A stretch of 64,000 nt of DNA. It comes from Hanleya hanleyi (Eukaryota > Mollusca > Polyplacophora > Lepidopleurida > Hanleyidae). The stretch covers positions 62,001 through 126,000 of the forward strand of contig JAVTVY010056913.1 in NCBI GenBank assembly GCA_036873755.1, given 5' to 3'. The notes beneath the pieces are model-generated. The model saw nothing but the letters and a program-made list of their open reading frames with translations, was not told where the DNA came from and ran no database searches. The position numbers and the translations under genes are program-made. Positions 33,411-44,814 of this stretch are shown here, one piece after another; the stretch's first letter is position 1, and each line of letters begins with the position of its first letter.

Positions 33411-35007
33411 CTAATACTGTTATATGGAATATGGAATATGGAATGGACGCGGATATTCTTTAATGGACGACGGCTGAATTATGAATGACGGACCAGACGC
33501 TTGTAATCTCATCAGTCTCTGTATCGGGTTCTTGTGCATCGGAGTCCCATGTATATTTTTCTCGTGTCGCATCATATCGTATCGTTCGCACTTAGAGCAA
33601 GTATAAGCCATGTTGACAGTTGAACGTCGACTGTGCGTGTTTTGGGAATATACTTGCTTGTATAGTCAGTAACGCCCATCAACGCTTAGCTAACGCTCCA
33701 ACGCCCTGGTGAACTAGCTCAGAAGCTCTGATTTTCATGGAATTGCCACCAATACATCGAACAGCAGTGACGCCTTCAACGCCCTTAACGCCCTATCCTT
33801 ACGCCTTAACGCCCGTCTTAGTGCCTTAACGAGCAATGAAGGGGATTTGGAGGACGATTGGCCGTTTACCCCTGCGGACAACCATACCTGGTGCATTCGC
33901 ACCCTGATGTGCCCTATGCCCTACGGGCTAGAGGGTACAGGGTGCAGCAGCGATGACTCTGATGCTCTATACTTGAAACTGGTTGCAATGTAAATACATT
34001 GTAATATAAAGTTCCAAGTAAAAATGTAGAAAGTTAATAATTGACAATCTTTGACCTTGACCTCTGGTGACCTAATTACCTCGAAATGTAGCTTAACTAA
34101 TCCCTGAATAGACCTAAGACATGACCATTCGCATTTGGAGTAGTTATTTGTCAAAATATGCAACTAATTTCAAGCTGTCCAACTTCATACAATTTTGCCT
34201 GATTTTACCGCAATAAAAAGACCAACAGTTCTGTGCCACAGTCTAAATAATAATAAACTCCACTTGTTTAGACTTATTATAGACTTGGGTACTTCTTGGC
34301 TTCCATTTGAATCCATTTAGGTTAAGAAAGACCCTTTGGTATGGTATCTGCAGCGAATTTTCCTACAGGTGGTCACGTTTTAGACAGGGGTCAGATTTCG
34401 TGACTTTTTGACCTCTGTTGACCTACATAATTGACATATTAGCATATAACAGATACCAACATATAGAGGATCAGATTACCAACATTTTGTGTGGCCAAAT
34501 GTCACTATATCACCATTACTTGCAAAGTTATTCAACTTTATATTTCCCCTACCCCCAAATCTGGTCCCTCCCATTGGACTCGGATGTCCGTCTTTAAGAG
34601 GTGATCGCTACCATTAAGCTGTGTGTCCCGGATTGCTTTCAAAGTTTTTTTTGTTCATCTATGGATATAGGACTTCCAAAAAAATTTAATGAGAATTTGC
34701 CACCCCAGGTGGTACCGATATCTGGTCTGGCTCATGGACTAAAAGTGTCAGCAATTCAATGTGCTTGATGACTTCAAGCGTTGAGACAGGAAATGCAGAA
34801 AACTGACTTCAACTTAAGCTGAAATCTGATTTCAACTTAAACAACTGTCGAGAATAAGACCATATTCTTCAGTCGATAATACAGTGATTTTCTTGATATT
34901 GCAGATCAGGCGTTTATGCCAGGGCTCTAAGCTGAGGTGCGTATTGAATGGTTTAGAAATCAGGAATAATTATCCAATTCAATAGTTATCCAATCGTATT
35001 TACTCAC

Positions 35008-35095
35008 CCTGATGAAAAAGAACAACAGAGAGGATCAGCAATACACGGGAAATTGTCCAGACCATTGCCTTGAAGGTATCCCGGAACAGTGTCAT
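35008..35095 (-). CDS. Candidate first coding exon, secreted/membrane protein, paralogue A
   Basis: On the minus strand an ATG at 35095 opens 88 nt (29 codons plus one base) and ends at a strong donor, CAGG|GTGAGTAAAT. The peptide has a short polar start, then VWTISRVLLILSVVLF, a typical signal or anchor segment. Copy B at 46911-46824 has the same length, frame and donor with about ten substitutions, many conservative. That argues for a real exon. Downstream exons were not found; the foldback element lies 270 bp away, inside the presumed intron. Confidence 0.5.
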
Positions 35096-35199
35096 CTTAA
35101 TGGGGCAAATAGGATAGTCTGTCTTTTCTGTTACTCTTCGTTGTAGTTTTAATGTTGATGGCATGAAACAAAAGATTCACGTGCTGACTATTCCTCGTG

Positions 35200-35505
35200 A
35201 TGAAAGATGCTGACAATCAAAACACGACAATCACTGACGAGAACGCGGAGAGAACAGATAGTACTGTAGGGATGTACGATTATTGTATTTATTCAATGGA
35301 CGATCCTATTTCACTCATATTTTATGAATGTTTTACACACAGACGGAAACAGGTTTCAAGATTAGATCGAGGAAAAACACTCTTCCTCCTTGAACTGTCC
35401 CGATATAATCAATCAATCATTCGACGTGGACTGCTAAGGAGCACACAAAGCGCCCTGCTTAACAATAAGCGATTTGCTGATCCCTTGTCGGACCACGAAG
35501 TCTAG
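35200..35505 (+). CDS. ORF of unknown function, low confidence
   Basis: A frame of 101 codons from an ATG, with GMYDYCIYSMDDPISLIFYE and HRRKQVSRLDRGKTLFLLEL. No homologue, domain or signal is recognised. It lies head-to-head with the candidate exon on the other strand. It could equally be a chance ORF. Confidence 0.2.
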   Translation: MKDADNQNTTITDENAERTDSTVGMYDYCIYSMDDPISLIFYECFTHRRKQVSRLDRGKTLFLLELSRYNQSIIRRGLLRSTQSALLNNKRFADPLSDHEV

Positions 35506-36972
35506 AAAAATCGAGAAAACGTAAATTCAAGGAAGAACATCGTGTAAGCTTTATTCAAAACTGAGCAATAGACGTGTACCAGTGCTGCAGGAGAAGCCAA
35601 GGGAAGAAATGAACTTTTTTCATGAATGAACACGAAAGCAGGATGACGAACCATACCCCTTACATACTTAGTTTCGTGTGTGTTGTTCCGAAACCTTCGA
35701 GACCAGAAATTTTATGACACCAACTATTTGGATCCTAAGAATTTGATTTTTTCAGATTTTCGAATTTGAAAGTCTTAAATGCTAGGATGAAAGAATTGCT
35801 GTCTATGAGATTTGGGACTAAAGTGAAGCAAGCCGAGCCAGTGTCACTCGGACATGCCTGAGATGCACTGAATTTTGAAAGCTTTTCGGAGATGGAAGTG
35901 CTAAATTTTTGCAGTACACCGTATTCTTCTGAGCTTGCAAAGTTTTCCATGTGAGGGGACACAACCAGAATTATTCCTTGCAGTGCAAACAGTTCATTGT
36001 TGAAAGGATCACAGAGGAAAATTCGTTGAGTTCACTAGCCGAGCAAACAAGTGTACAAGGGTGGGTTCAAGGATTTGGAGATCCAAAACAAGGGGACTAG
36101 CGAGTACTACCAGGAAGGTGAATTAATATTATCTAATTCATTCAGATGATCAACAATTATCTGGTTTAACGATTCACCTGTAATATACATGTAGGTGGAC
36201 TACAAGCTATATGTATCACGTCATATGTTGACCGGATAGGCATCGAATGCGAGATTATAGGGACCGCATAAGCAGTCCAACCCGATGTGTGCTTCGGTGT
36301 GACTCAGCGAGAGACGACCACTAATATAATAGAACTCGCGTTCTTTCAACCAATAATTATCGTGTAAATCCTCTTGAATAGCTTCATCTTTGTAATTATG
36401 ATCAACAGTTGTAATCTTAAATCGGTTTTAAATTTTATGTTCGGGACAAATAGAAATGCGTTTCTTTGTTTAGTCAGTGGCCTAAACACTTTTTGTAATC
36501 AAAGTAAGCTAGATAAAATATAAAGCTAGCGAAATTCTCCACAAGGCTACGCTATGTTGATTGTACATAGAACAAATTATACGCTCATTAGATCGTTTCA
36601 ATGTGAATAAAAGAGACGCACAGCAGATGAAAGAACAACGCCGCAATGCCTATCCCGTCAGAATATATTTATCTCAGGTTTCATGATATCCTCGGAACAA
36701 AACTTCATTTCAAGTACGTTTCCGTGTAAACGTGTTTAGGTTTTCACAACTCCGATGAAAACATCGTTCAGCTATTGAACGTGGTCAGGCCTAACATTTC
36801 ATCAAAACGGAAATTTTCGGTTCTTGTAACCAAACTCTTTCAGTTTCGATACTTCAGGCAACTGTAGTTTTGGTCAATAATACGTGAGAACACGGAATGA
36901 TTTGTTGACGGACCCAAATCCCGTCCCGCGCCATGTTAAACTGACAACCCATTATGCGTACAGTGTGCTACT
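35506..36972. other. Unassigned DNA upstream of the LINE
   Basis: No gene recognised. Part of it may be the 5' UTR of the LINE, but I see no boundary or target-site duplication. Confidence 0.35.
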
Positions 36973-38063
36973 ATGTCTAAACATTCAAAACATTCTGGGT
37001 TCAAAAGGCGATTACTGTCATCTAGTTCTTCAGATAATAGTGCATACGAACATATGACAAGAACTGAACGAAATAGGGCGAAACGAGAACGCAAAAAGCT
37101 GAACAGGGGTAGGAAACCACGAGTAATATTCACGAGTTGGAAGAAACAATGGAGGGGGAAACTACGGATAATTCAAATGCGGGGAATGCTGGCAAAGACG
37201 TTGCGGCAATGCTCAAGGACATTAACGATCAACTGGCCTCGCTTAGAGAATCTATGGTTACAAAAGAAGAATATAAGGGCTGGATAACAAAATCCGAAAT
37301 GGAAAAGGCTTTATTACAAATGAAAGAAGAAATTAACCAAAAATTCATAACACGGGTTGAGGCTCTAGAAGGTGAACTACACAGCTTAGCCAGAGAAAAC
37401 AAACGCCTACGAGAAGAACTACAGAACACAAATGCACAATTAGAGGAATCGAGTGAACAATCAGCCCGAGCTATTGAAGTCGCACGGGCCGAGCAGGGGA
37501 AAAACAACGAACTGGAACAATATACCAGATTAGCAAGTGTGAGGATTTGGGGCCTAGAGGGAGACACACCTGGCGAATCATGGGATGACTGTGCGGACAA
37601 GGCTACGAAAGTGTTGACCGAAAAGCTGAACATGAATATTTCAAAGGTCGACATAGATGTAGCACACAGAGTAGGGAAAATTCCAGCTGACAGACCACGA
37701 CCGATTCTTGTCAAGTTTTTGACTCGTCGACACAAGATCGAAACAATCGCAAAACGAAAACAGCTCAAAGGTTCCGGGATTGTTATCAGAGAAGATCTGA
37801 CCCGTGCAAATCAATCCCTTCTAATGAGAGCAGTAAACTGATCTACCGCGGAAGAAAACATAGATGCCGCTTGGTCGCACAACGGTCGCATTTATGTGAA
37901 GCTGAATGGAATCCCACGACCCCAACTAATTACTTGCGACAGAGACTTGGACCTATTGGACAAATCCGGCAGTTCAAACGTCCGACACCCGGCAAGTTCA
38001 ACACCAAGATACGGCGGACGGAATAGATCAGGAAGATGGGGAATACATCCCTGGGAATATTAA
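36973..38063 (+). pseudogene. LINE ORF1 (coiled-coil RNA-binding protein)
   Basis: The N-terminus is probably the ATG at 36973 (basic and Ser-rich: FKRRLLSSSSSDNS, RNRAKRERKKLNRGRKP). It is joined to the main frame by a frameshift near 37110-37135. The main frame (first ATG 37149) has a long coiled coil, about ALEGELHSLARENKRLREEL through IEVARAEQGKNNELEQYTRL. An L1-ORF1-like RRM follows: ASVRIWGLEGD, DVAHRVGKI, RPRPILVKFLTRRHK. A TGA at 37839 interrupts, but the same frame continues with AAWSHNGRIYVKLNG and a basic tail to the TAA at 38061. ORF1p would coat LINE RNA as a trimer. Inactive by two lesions. Confidence 0.85.
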
Positions 38064-38247
38064 GCCCATGGTATCGTAAGTAAACTGACTCCAAACATTT
38101 GAACTTTAAGAAGATATCTTATTAGGCCTACGACTCAGCGTCATATTGAACTATCCCTCGATCGACCCAGGCCATTATTATGTAATGAAACATGTGTGAT
38201 CTAATTTTATACTACAAAACTGTTTCATTACTGAATATCATAACCAT
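38064..38247. other. Start of the ORF1-ORF2 spacer
   Basis: Short AT-rich DNA between the ORF1 stop and the first unit of the tandem duplication. Confidence 0.4.
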
Positions 38248-39265
38248 TCGTTCAATGACAGAAAATTCTTTAAATAGGATAGTTATTGTGAGTCAACGGT
38301 TTACAGTGCGTTATCTATTGTATTGGCCTGTACACGTTCCCCCATGTTCATTTGTCAATATGAGTGGAAAGCATTATCACTGTAAAAAAATGAAATAACA
38401 GCACACTAGGTGATCGGTATGCTATCTCCCACTTCGAACATTAAATAACCTTTCGATTGCACCGACGTGGTGAACAAATATATAGCAGTTTTTGGTTCTA
38501 AAATTGTTACAGAAGAAGCTATATTTAGAACCGTCGTTTTAACATATAAACACAACACAAAACTGCTAAGATCTCATCTCGGAAAAATACGTCAATTCCA
38601 ATAACGTACACTGCGGATATAGAGTGTCTTGGGATGGAGCACTTTTTCGTCCCCGCTTTGAAGACACTTTGCGCCCATAAGTTTGTGTCTGGTACTTAAA
38701 ACACTTCTTTGTTCAAGGGTCTTAAAGCTCTAGTGTTTTGTTTATAGACACTGGCGTTTTGTGTAGGAACACTGATGTTTCGATTTTAGACATGAAACGC
38801 ATTTTAGAGAGGGGACGGAGGGGGTTCTGTTTCAGGACACTTATTGTTTACAATGTAGCACTGGACTATTATCCGGTTTACTTAGACAATGCACGCTCTT
38901 TCGAAAGCAATTCTTCGAAACGTGATACACATTATCATCAGATAGAGATCGCTTTTTTGATGTTGTTGTTTTTTTTACTTATTGTGACACTTTCCCCAGA
39001 GCTATGCTCTTATTGGTCGAACCAAATTTTTTGAATGCGAACAGTTCTAGAATTCTTTTCACATCGCCTTATAAACTGATGCAGATTACCGCCACCTTAT
39101 AAACTGTAATATTGGAGTTCTTCTACTTTCTGTAGAGCCTATTGAGTTGTGCCCCTCTATTGTTGAAAACATGCTACTGGATGTAAGTAGTCTTACCATT
39201 TTCGATCATCTCTCCTGTAACGTTTCTTCCTATCTGCATAACCTGGTTACATTGTATATTTCTGT
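38248..39265. repeat. ~1-kb tandem duplication, unit 1 (inside the LINE spacer)
   Basis: Begins TTCGTTCAATGACAGAAAAT and is repeated from 39266. A plus frame (38738-39034) reads IVYNVALDYYPVYLDNARSF in good protein-like text. The next frame reads LLSVEPIELCPSIVENMLLD and SSYLHNLVTLYI. The origin is unknown. It could be a separate element inserted in the LINE or a duplicated part of a long natural spacer. Confidence 0.8.
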
Positions 39266-40584
39266 TTCGTTCAATGGCAGAAAATTCTTTAAATAAGGAT
39301 AGTTATTGTGAGTCAACGGTTTACAGTGCGTTATCTATTGTATTGGCCTGTACACTTTCCCCCATGTTCATTTATCAATATGAGTGGAAAGCATTATCAC
39401 TGTAAAAAAATGAAATAACAGCACACTAGGTGATCGATATGCTAATAACCTTTCGATTGCACCGACGTGGTGAACAAATATATAGCAGTATTTAGTTCTA
39501 AAATTGTTACAGAAGAAGCTATATTTAGAACCGGCTGACCCTTTCTTCTTTCGGCAATGTACATGTACTGTAGACCTCGGGCAAGCCAGAGCGGCGCCGC
39601 GGGAAATCAATTGGGAAATTGACCACACAAAAGCCCTTGGAAAAGAATAGATTCACGCTATTTCTCCCGTTAGAACTGAAATGCACATTCAGAAAAGTAC
39701 AAGGTGTATGAATAGCATGATATGATTGTCTTCATGTAAGGTTTGCTAAATGCTGGTGTGGCGTACGCTGCTATTTATACATGTGTGTTGCTATATATAT
39801 GGTTACAGGTACTTCTGATTTATATCTGTATGCACACTCCTGCTTTTCCAAATCTGTATGTTGTCGTTTTAATATATAAACACAGCACAAAACTGCTAAG
39901 ATCTCATCTCTGAAAAAGACGCCAATTCCAATAACGTACACTGCGGATATAGAGTGTCTTGGGATGGAGCACTTTTTTGTCCCCACTTTGAAGACATTTG
40001 CGCCCATAAGTTTGTGTCTAGTACTTAAAACACTTCTTTGTACAAGAGTCTTAAAGCTCTAGTGTTTTGTTGATGGACACTGGCGTTTCGTGTAGGAACA
40101 CTGGTGTTTCAGTTTTAGACACGAAACGCATTTTAGAGTGGGGACGGAGGGGGTTCTGTTTCGGGACGCGTATTATTTACAGTGTAGCACTAGACTATTA
40201 TCCGGTTTACTTAGACAATGCACGCTCTTTCGAAAGCAATTCTCCGAAACGTGATACACATTATCATCAGATAGAGATCGCTTTTTTGATGTTGTGGTTT
40301 TTTTACTTCTTGTGACACTTTTCCCAGAGCTATGCTTCTATTGGTCGAACCAAATTTTTTGAATGCGAACAGTTCTAGAATTCCCTTCACATCGCCTTAT
40401 AAACTGATGCAGATAAACTGTAATATTGGAGTTCTTCTACTTTCTGTAGAGCCTATTGAGTTGTGCCCCTCTATTGTTGAAAACATGCTACTGGATGTAA
40501 GTAGTCTTACCATTTTCGATCATCTCTCCTGTAACGTTTCTTCCTATCTGCATAACCTGGTTACAATGTATATTTATGTTTCGA
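39266..40584. repeat. ~1-kb tandem duplication, unit 2 with a ~325-bp insertion
   Basis: Begins TTCGTTCAATGGCAGAAAAT and is collinear with unit 1. It has about 325 bp of extra DNA (39535 to about 39862) between ATATTTAGAACCG and TCGTTTTAA. The protein-like texts are kept: IIYSVALDYYPVYLDNARSF and VEPIELCPSIVENMLLDVSS. Unit 2's second frame (40332-40772) remains open 146 codons, beyond the unit end. Confidence 0.8.
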
Positions 40585-41008
40585 ATCTGTATGTTTCATT
40601 TCACCTCTTTCAAGTCTGGATGTTTTCGTCCCAACAGATGAAGCTGCACACTATTAGCGATGACACGGAACTGACACTGAACTACGCTAATTTCCTTAAC
40701 ATAGCAATGGGTTATTATCCTGTTTATTGTAAGAATGCACAGAGTGGCGCGGTGGGGTTGTTTCTTGTTTAGGTTTTTCCATAGTTTTTCGCTATGCCGC
40801 CCGAGTATTATAGAAAAATCTTTCTCAAGCACAATGCTACATTTCTGTATATTGAATTACCGATGTATATTCATGAATGTTTAAATATTTGGTTTCTCCA
40901 TAATATATTAGAAAGCAACGCATTCTGGTATATGCTGGGAAGAACACCCGATCCCGACTCCATCCCCCATACAACTTCCATATATATAGCTTTTAAAATA
41001 ATCCCACC
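40585..41008 (+). other. Spacer end with a third, diverged copy of the conserved peptide
   Basis: In the frame open from 40332 the text LNIAMGYYPVYCKNAQSGAV echoes VALDYYPVYLDNARSF of the two upstream units. A separate frame from the ATG at 40794 (76 codons) includes EYYRKIFLKHNATFLYIELP. No family is recognised. Confidence 0.4.
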
Positions 41009-42095
41009 ATGTCAGAAACAGTGAATATAGTGTCAATGAACTGTCAAGGGTTGGCTGACCCCCAAAAACGAGCGGACATTTTTCATTATTTTCGAAAAAA
41101 GAATTTTTCTATAATTTGCCTGCAAGATACGCATACAGCTACCAAGTCAATACAATCAATAAAAAATGAGTGGGCAAAAGATGCTTGGGCAAGTTCAATT
41201 AGATCAAACGCCAGAGGGGTCATAGTCTTATTCAATAACAATTTTGATTACAAAGTTACTCGTGTGTTAGAAGATCCACTGGGGAACTATCTTATCCTGG
41301 GCTTAGAAATCAACGAGACACCGGTCACCCTCGCCACAATATATGGACCAAACACGGACAAACCATCGTTCTATAATACTCTTCAGAAACATATTGACGA
41401 TTTCGCGAATGCATCGGTTATAATTTGCGGAGACTGGAACCTCGTACTTGACTCAGATATGGACTATGAAAATTATAAACACATTAATAATCCTAATGCC
41501 AGAAAAAACTGTGTAAGATATGATCGACAACCACGACAACATCGACCCCTGGAGAATAATGCACGAACAGGACAGAAAATACACATGGCGTAGAAGAAAA
41601 CCACGACAACAAGCACGGCTATATTTTTTTGTTACCAGCACAGACATTTTCAATATAATCAATGAATCAAATATAATACCAGGTTACAGAACAGACCATT
41701 CTGCTATAACAATCAAATGCAAATTTAGCAATACTGAACGCGGAAGGGGATACTGGAAATTTAACTGCTCTCTGTTGAAGGATAAATCTTATGTCGATCT
41801 AGTAAATAAAACCATCACCGAAACTGTCGAAGAATACAGTTCAACACCTTATAACAGAGCATACCTCGCTGATATACCCAGGAACGATATACAACTATTA
41901 ATAAACGAACAACTATTTCTAGACACCTTACTTATGAAAATCCGGGGAGAAAGTATACAATATAGCACGCGAAAGAAGAAAGAAAATGCGAAAAATGAAA
42001 GGAAATTAGAAGATGAAATACAATAACTTGAAGATGAAATTCAGAACAACTTTGTCGGCATAGACGAAGCTAAAATCAAACAATTAGACGAGACA
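41009..42095 (+). pseudogene. LINE ORF2, APE-type endonuclease domain
   Basis: The ATG at 41009 starts the domain. Motifs in order: VNIVSMNCQGL (metal-binding Asn), IICLQDTH (Glu replaced by Asp), IYGPNTDKPSF, VIICGDWNLVLDSD and, in the next frame, YRTDHSAITI (catalytic Asp-His). A frameshift lies near 41518 and an in-frame TAA at 42024. A further shift falls at an A-run near 42095, after which the RT frame begins. The enzyme nicks target DNA to prime reverse transcription. Decayed but recent enough to keep most residues. Confidence 0.9.
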
Positions 42096-44802
42096 AAAAA
42101 AACTAGAAGAAATCAGAAATGTCAAGATACAAGGAACTATAACTCGAACAAGAGTTCGTTGGGTTGAGGAAGGTGAAAAACCGTCTAAATATTGTTTATC
42201 TCTTGAAAAGAGGCAATACACCAACAAAATGATGACGAAATTAACAAACGATACCGGAGACGACTTATATAATACAAAAGACATTCTTGAAGAAGAAAGA
42301 CGCTACTATTCAAAACTGTACTCTAAACAAGACACAAATTACGTCGACACAGATAGATTTTTGAATGATTTAGGTCTCCCAACGCTAACAGACAAAGAAG
42401 CAGCTGAACTTCAAGGAGATATATCATATGTAGAACTTACAGCCGCCTTGAGGGATACAAAGAACGATAAGAGCCCAGGATTGGATGGCTTTCCAGTGGA
42501 ATTTTTCAAAGTTTTTTGGAACCAGTTAGGATATTTTGTACTCCGGGCAATCAACACTAGTTTTCATCAAGGAGAATTTTCGCTTACCCAGAGACTGGGT
42601 GTCATCACTTGTTTACCCAAGCCGAATAAACCAAGAAATCTATTGAAAAACTGGCGACCAATAACTCTGCTAAATGTAATTTGCAAATTAGCGTCAACTT
42701 GTATAGCCAGCCGAATCAAAACCGTTCTCGATCAAATTATTCATGAAGACCAGAACGGTTTTATTTCTGGCCGCTATATTGGAGAAAACATCAGAATGAT
42801 TTATGATCTGATGTTCGAAACAAGGGAAAGGGAAATTCCGGGGCTCATTTTGTCAATAGACTTTGAGAAGGCATTCGATTCTATCTCCTGGCGATTTATG
42901 GAAAGTGTTTTAAAAAAGTTCAATTTTGGCAATGATATTCAAAAATGGGTAGCCACTTTCTACAAAAATATTAAAACATCAATTATACAAAACGATCACT
43001 TGTCATCATCGTTCAATGTCGGCAGTGGATGCCGCCAAGGCGATCCAATATCGCCGTACCTCTTTTTAATGTGCGCAGAGGTCCTTGGAGACACGATTCG
43101 AAAGAATGATAAAATCAAAGGGATACAGCTAGGAGGAGTGGAGTTTAAAATCAGTCAATATGCAGACGACACCCAGCTAACCCTTGACGGTTCAAAGGCT
43201 TCCTTAGAAGAGGCACTCGCTTGTCTAAATCTATTCTATACATTTTCCGGTTTAAAAATAAATATTGAAAAGACAAAAGCGGTGTGGATAGGGTCACTTA
43301 CTGGGTCTGACATCAGGCTATGTCAGGAAGAGAGTCTGGATTGGGTGAACGACTTTACTTCACTGGGAATCACTTTTACAACAGTTAACTTTACTGACAT
43401 GTGGAGATACAACTATTTATCTAACATAGAGGATTTGAAGAGAGAGCTGAGCAAGTGGAAAATGCGAAATCTAAGTCTCTTAGGAAAAATAACAGTCATA
43501 AAATCGCTGGCAATGTCTAAGCTAATACACCTCTTCCTTTCCCTTCCAAACCCACCCGAGGCCTGTATGAAATCCATTAATAAAGTGTTGTATACATTTC
43601 TCTGGAATGGCGGTCCGGATAAAATCGGGCGGTGTGTCATTACGCAGAATTACAAAATTGGGGGGTTACGAATGATAAATCTTCAAAACTTTGTACAGGC
43701 TCTAAAAATATCATGGATGAGGCGCATAGCATTTCATGACAAAAAATGGAAATATCTAAACCGGGACATGCTCTCGTCAACCTTGTTCAACTATGGGGGA
43801 GAACGTCTTACAGATATGATAGAAAATTGTAGTAACCCTTTCTGGAAAGAAGTCCTCCGAGCATGGCAATCCGTTCATAAAAAACTACCAATCCAGGAAC
43901 TGTCTGAAATTCTTAACGAGCCTTTATGGTACAATCTAAATTCTAAAATGAAAGGTCTATTCATAAAAAGCTGGTATGATAATAAAATACGCTACATTAA
44001 GGATATTCTCAACGAGAATGGCACATTAAAATCATTTGAGGAAATTAGGGCCAATTATAATATACGGGGGACCTTTTTGGACTACAACAGGGTAATAAAA
44101 AGTATACCAAAAAGGTGGTTAGAGATTATCAATCAAAATTCCACAGATGTAGGACACTGGAAATACACCCCAACTATTCCTAATCATCTAGGCGTACTTG
44201 CTAGGGAAAAGAAGGGGTGTGGACGATTCTATGATATACTAAACACGGAAAAATATGGAAAAGCCAATGCACAACTAAAGTGGGAGGACTTTATTGGGAT
44301 CGGTGAAATAGATTGGCCCAGCGTTTTTGAAGTAAATGTACATTGCTATCAACATACCAAATTGAGAGACTTCCACTATCGCTTTCTACATAGAATTATT
44401 TATACAAAGTCGCTGCTGCATCGCATTGCTATCACCAGTGACGATTTATGTGACTACTGTAAAACAGAAAGTGAAACCTTCGAACATCTATTCTTCCAGT
44501 GCAGTATGGTCATGCCATTATGGTCTAATCTTCAAAAATAGCTAAAAACGGAAATAGGGCTGGACTACACTATTACGGCAAAAGAAATGGTCGTGGGATG
44601 GGGAAAAAATATATGTGGCCTGAACACGCTAATGATATTAACAAAAATGTATATCTATAAAAATAAGTTTCTGGACAGACAGCTAAATTTTCCAACCCTC
44701 AAACATATATTTCGTAATCACTACACTCTTGAAAATTATGAATCAAAACTAGACCTTTCACCATGTTTGAAATGGGAAATGTTCAAATTACATTTTGATT
44801 AG
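42096..44802 (+). pseudogene. LINE ORF2, reverse transcriptase and C-terminal zinc domain
   Basis: The frame is open from about 42096 (first ATG 42229) with a 770-codon stretch. Counting from 42229: SPGLDGFPVEFFK about 82-94; RPITLLNVICK 143-153; QNGFISGRYIGENIR 175-189; motif A LSIDFEKAFDSISW 208-221 with Asp211; motif B GCRQGDPISP 267-276; motif C YADD 311-314. The thumb and connection follow (LGKITVIKSLAMSKLIH, GGLRMINLQNF). The end has a Cys-Cys-His-Cys motif, LCDYCKTESETFEHLFFQC. A TAG at 44539-44541 interrupts, and the same frame continues to the true stop at 44802. All RT residues are intact, so only the nonsense and shift lesions inactivate it. L1/Tx1-clade features. Confidence 0.93.
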
Positions 44803-44814
44803 ACCATGATGTCC

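Larger units (their letters stand above)
29813..34740. mobile_element. 4.9-kb foldback element with ~1.3-1.5 kb inverted arms
   Basis: Left end AGTCCATGAGCCAGACC is the exact inverted complement of the right end GGTCTGGCTCATGGACT. The arms (about 29813-31335 and 33500-34740) stay alignable throughout. They carry GGTGGCAAATTCTCATT-type blocks, GTCAAAGATTGTCAATTATT, and GGGCGTTAAGGCGT subterminal repeats. They even include the first ~40 codons of a C2H2 zinc-finger ORF. The left arm holds ~300 bp (about 30525-30815) absent from the right arm, which resembles the RT-element 3' repeat. The centre holds the rest of the zinc-finger ORF, a second partial copy of the subterminal region, an inverted ORF fragment and an RT remnant. 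AG...CT ends and the linked zinc-finger protein suggest a Polinton-derived foldback (inference). Confidence 0.8.
27930..35165. repeat. Segmental duplication copy A (contains the foldback insertion)
   Basis: Blocks match copy B (45985-47215) in order and orientation: CATACATACTTCATGGATG (27963) with CATACATACTCCATGGATG (46006); TGTATATTGAACAATGCACA (29712) with TGTATATTGAACAATATACA (46387); TCTCGCTTATC just before the insertion; GGAATAATTATCCAA (34963 and 46780); and the 88-nt exon. The extra DNA in A is the 28.4-29.25 kb satellite and the 29813-34740 foldback element. Confidence 0.8.
36973..44802 (+). mobile_element. L1/Tx1-type non-LTR retrotransposon with an interrupted spacer
   Basis: ORF1 (coiled coil plus RNA-binding fold) is followed after a 2.9-kb spacer by ORF2 (APE endonuclease, RT, C-terminal zinc motif). 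ORF2 carries two frameshifts and two nonsense codons; ORF1 carries one of each. There is no poly-A tail: ORF2 stops at 44802 and within about 12 bp the sequence becomes the interior of a TTAA MITE. The spacer holds a ~1-kb tandem duplication, so the element has been rearranged. Confidence 0.85.

Noticed and set aside
37229..37768. 179-codon minus-strand ORF
   Set aside because: Antisense shadow of LINE ORF1; Ser/Phe-rich text mirrors the coiled-coil codons.
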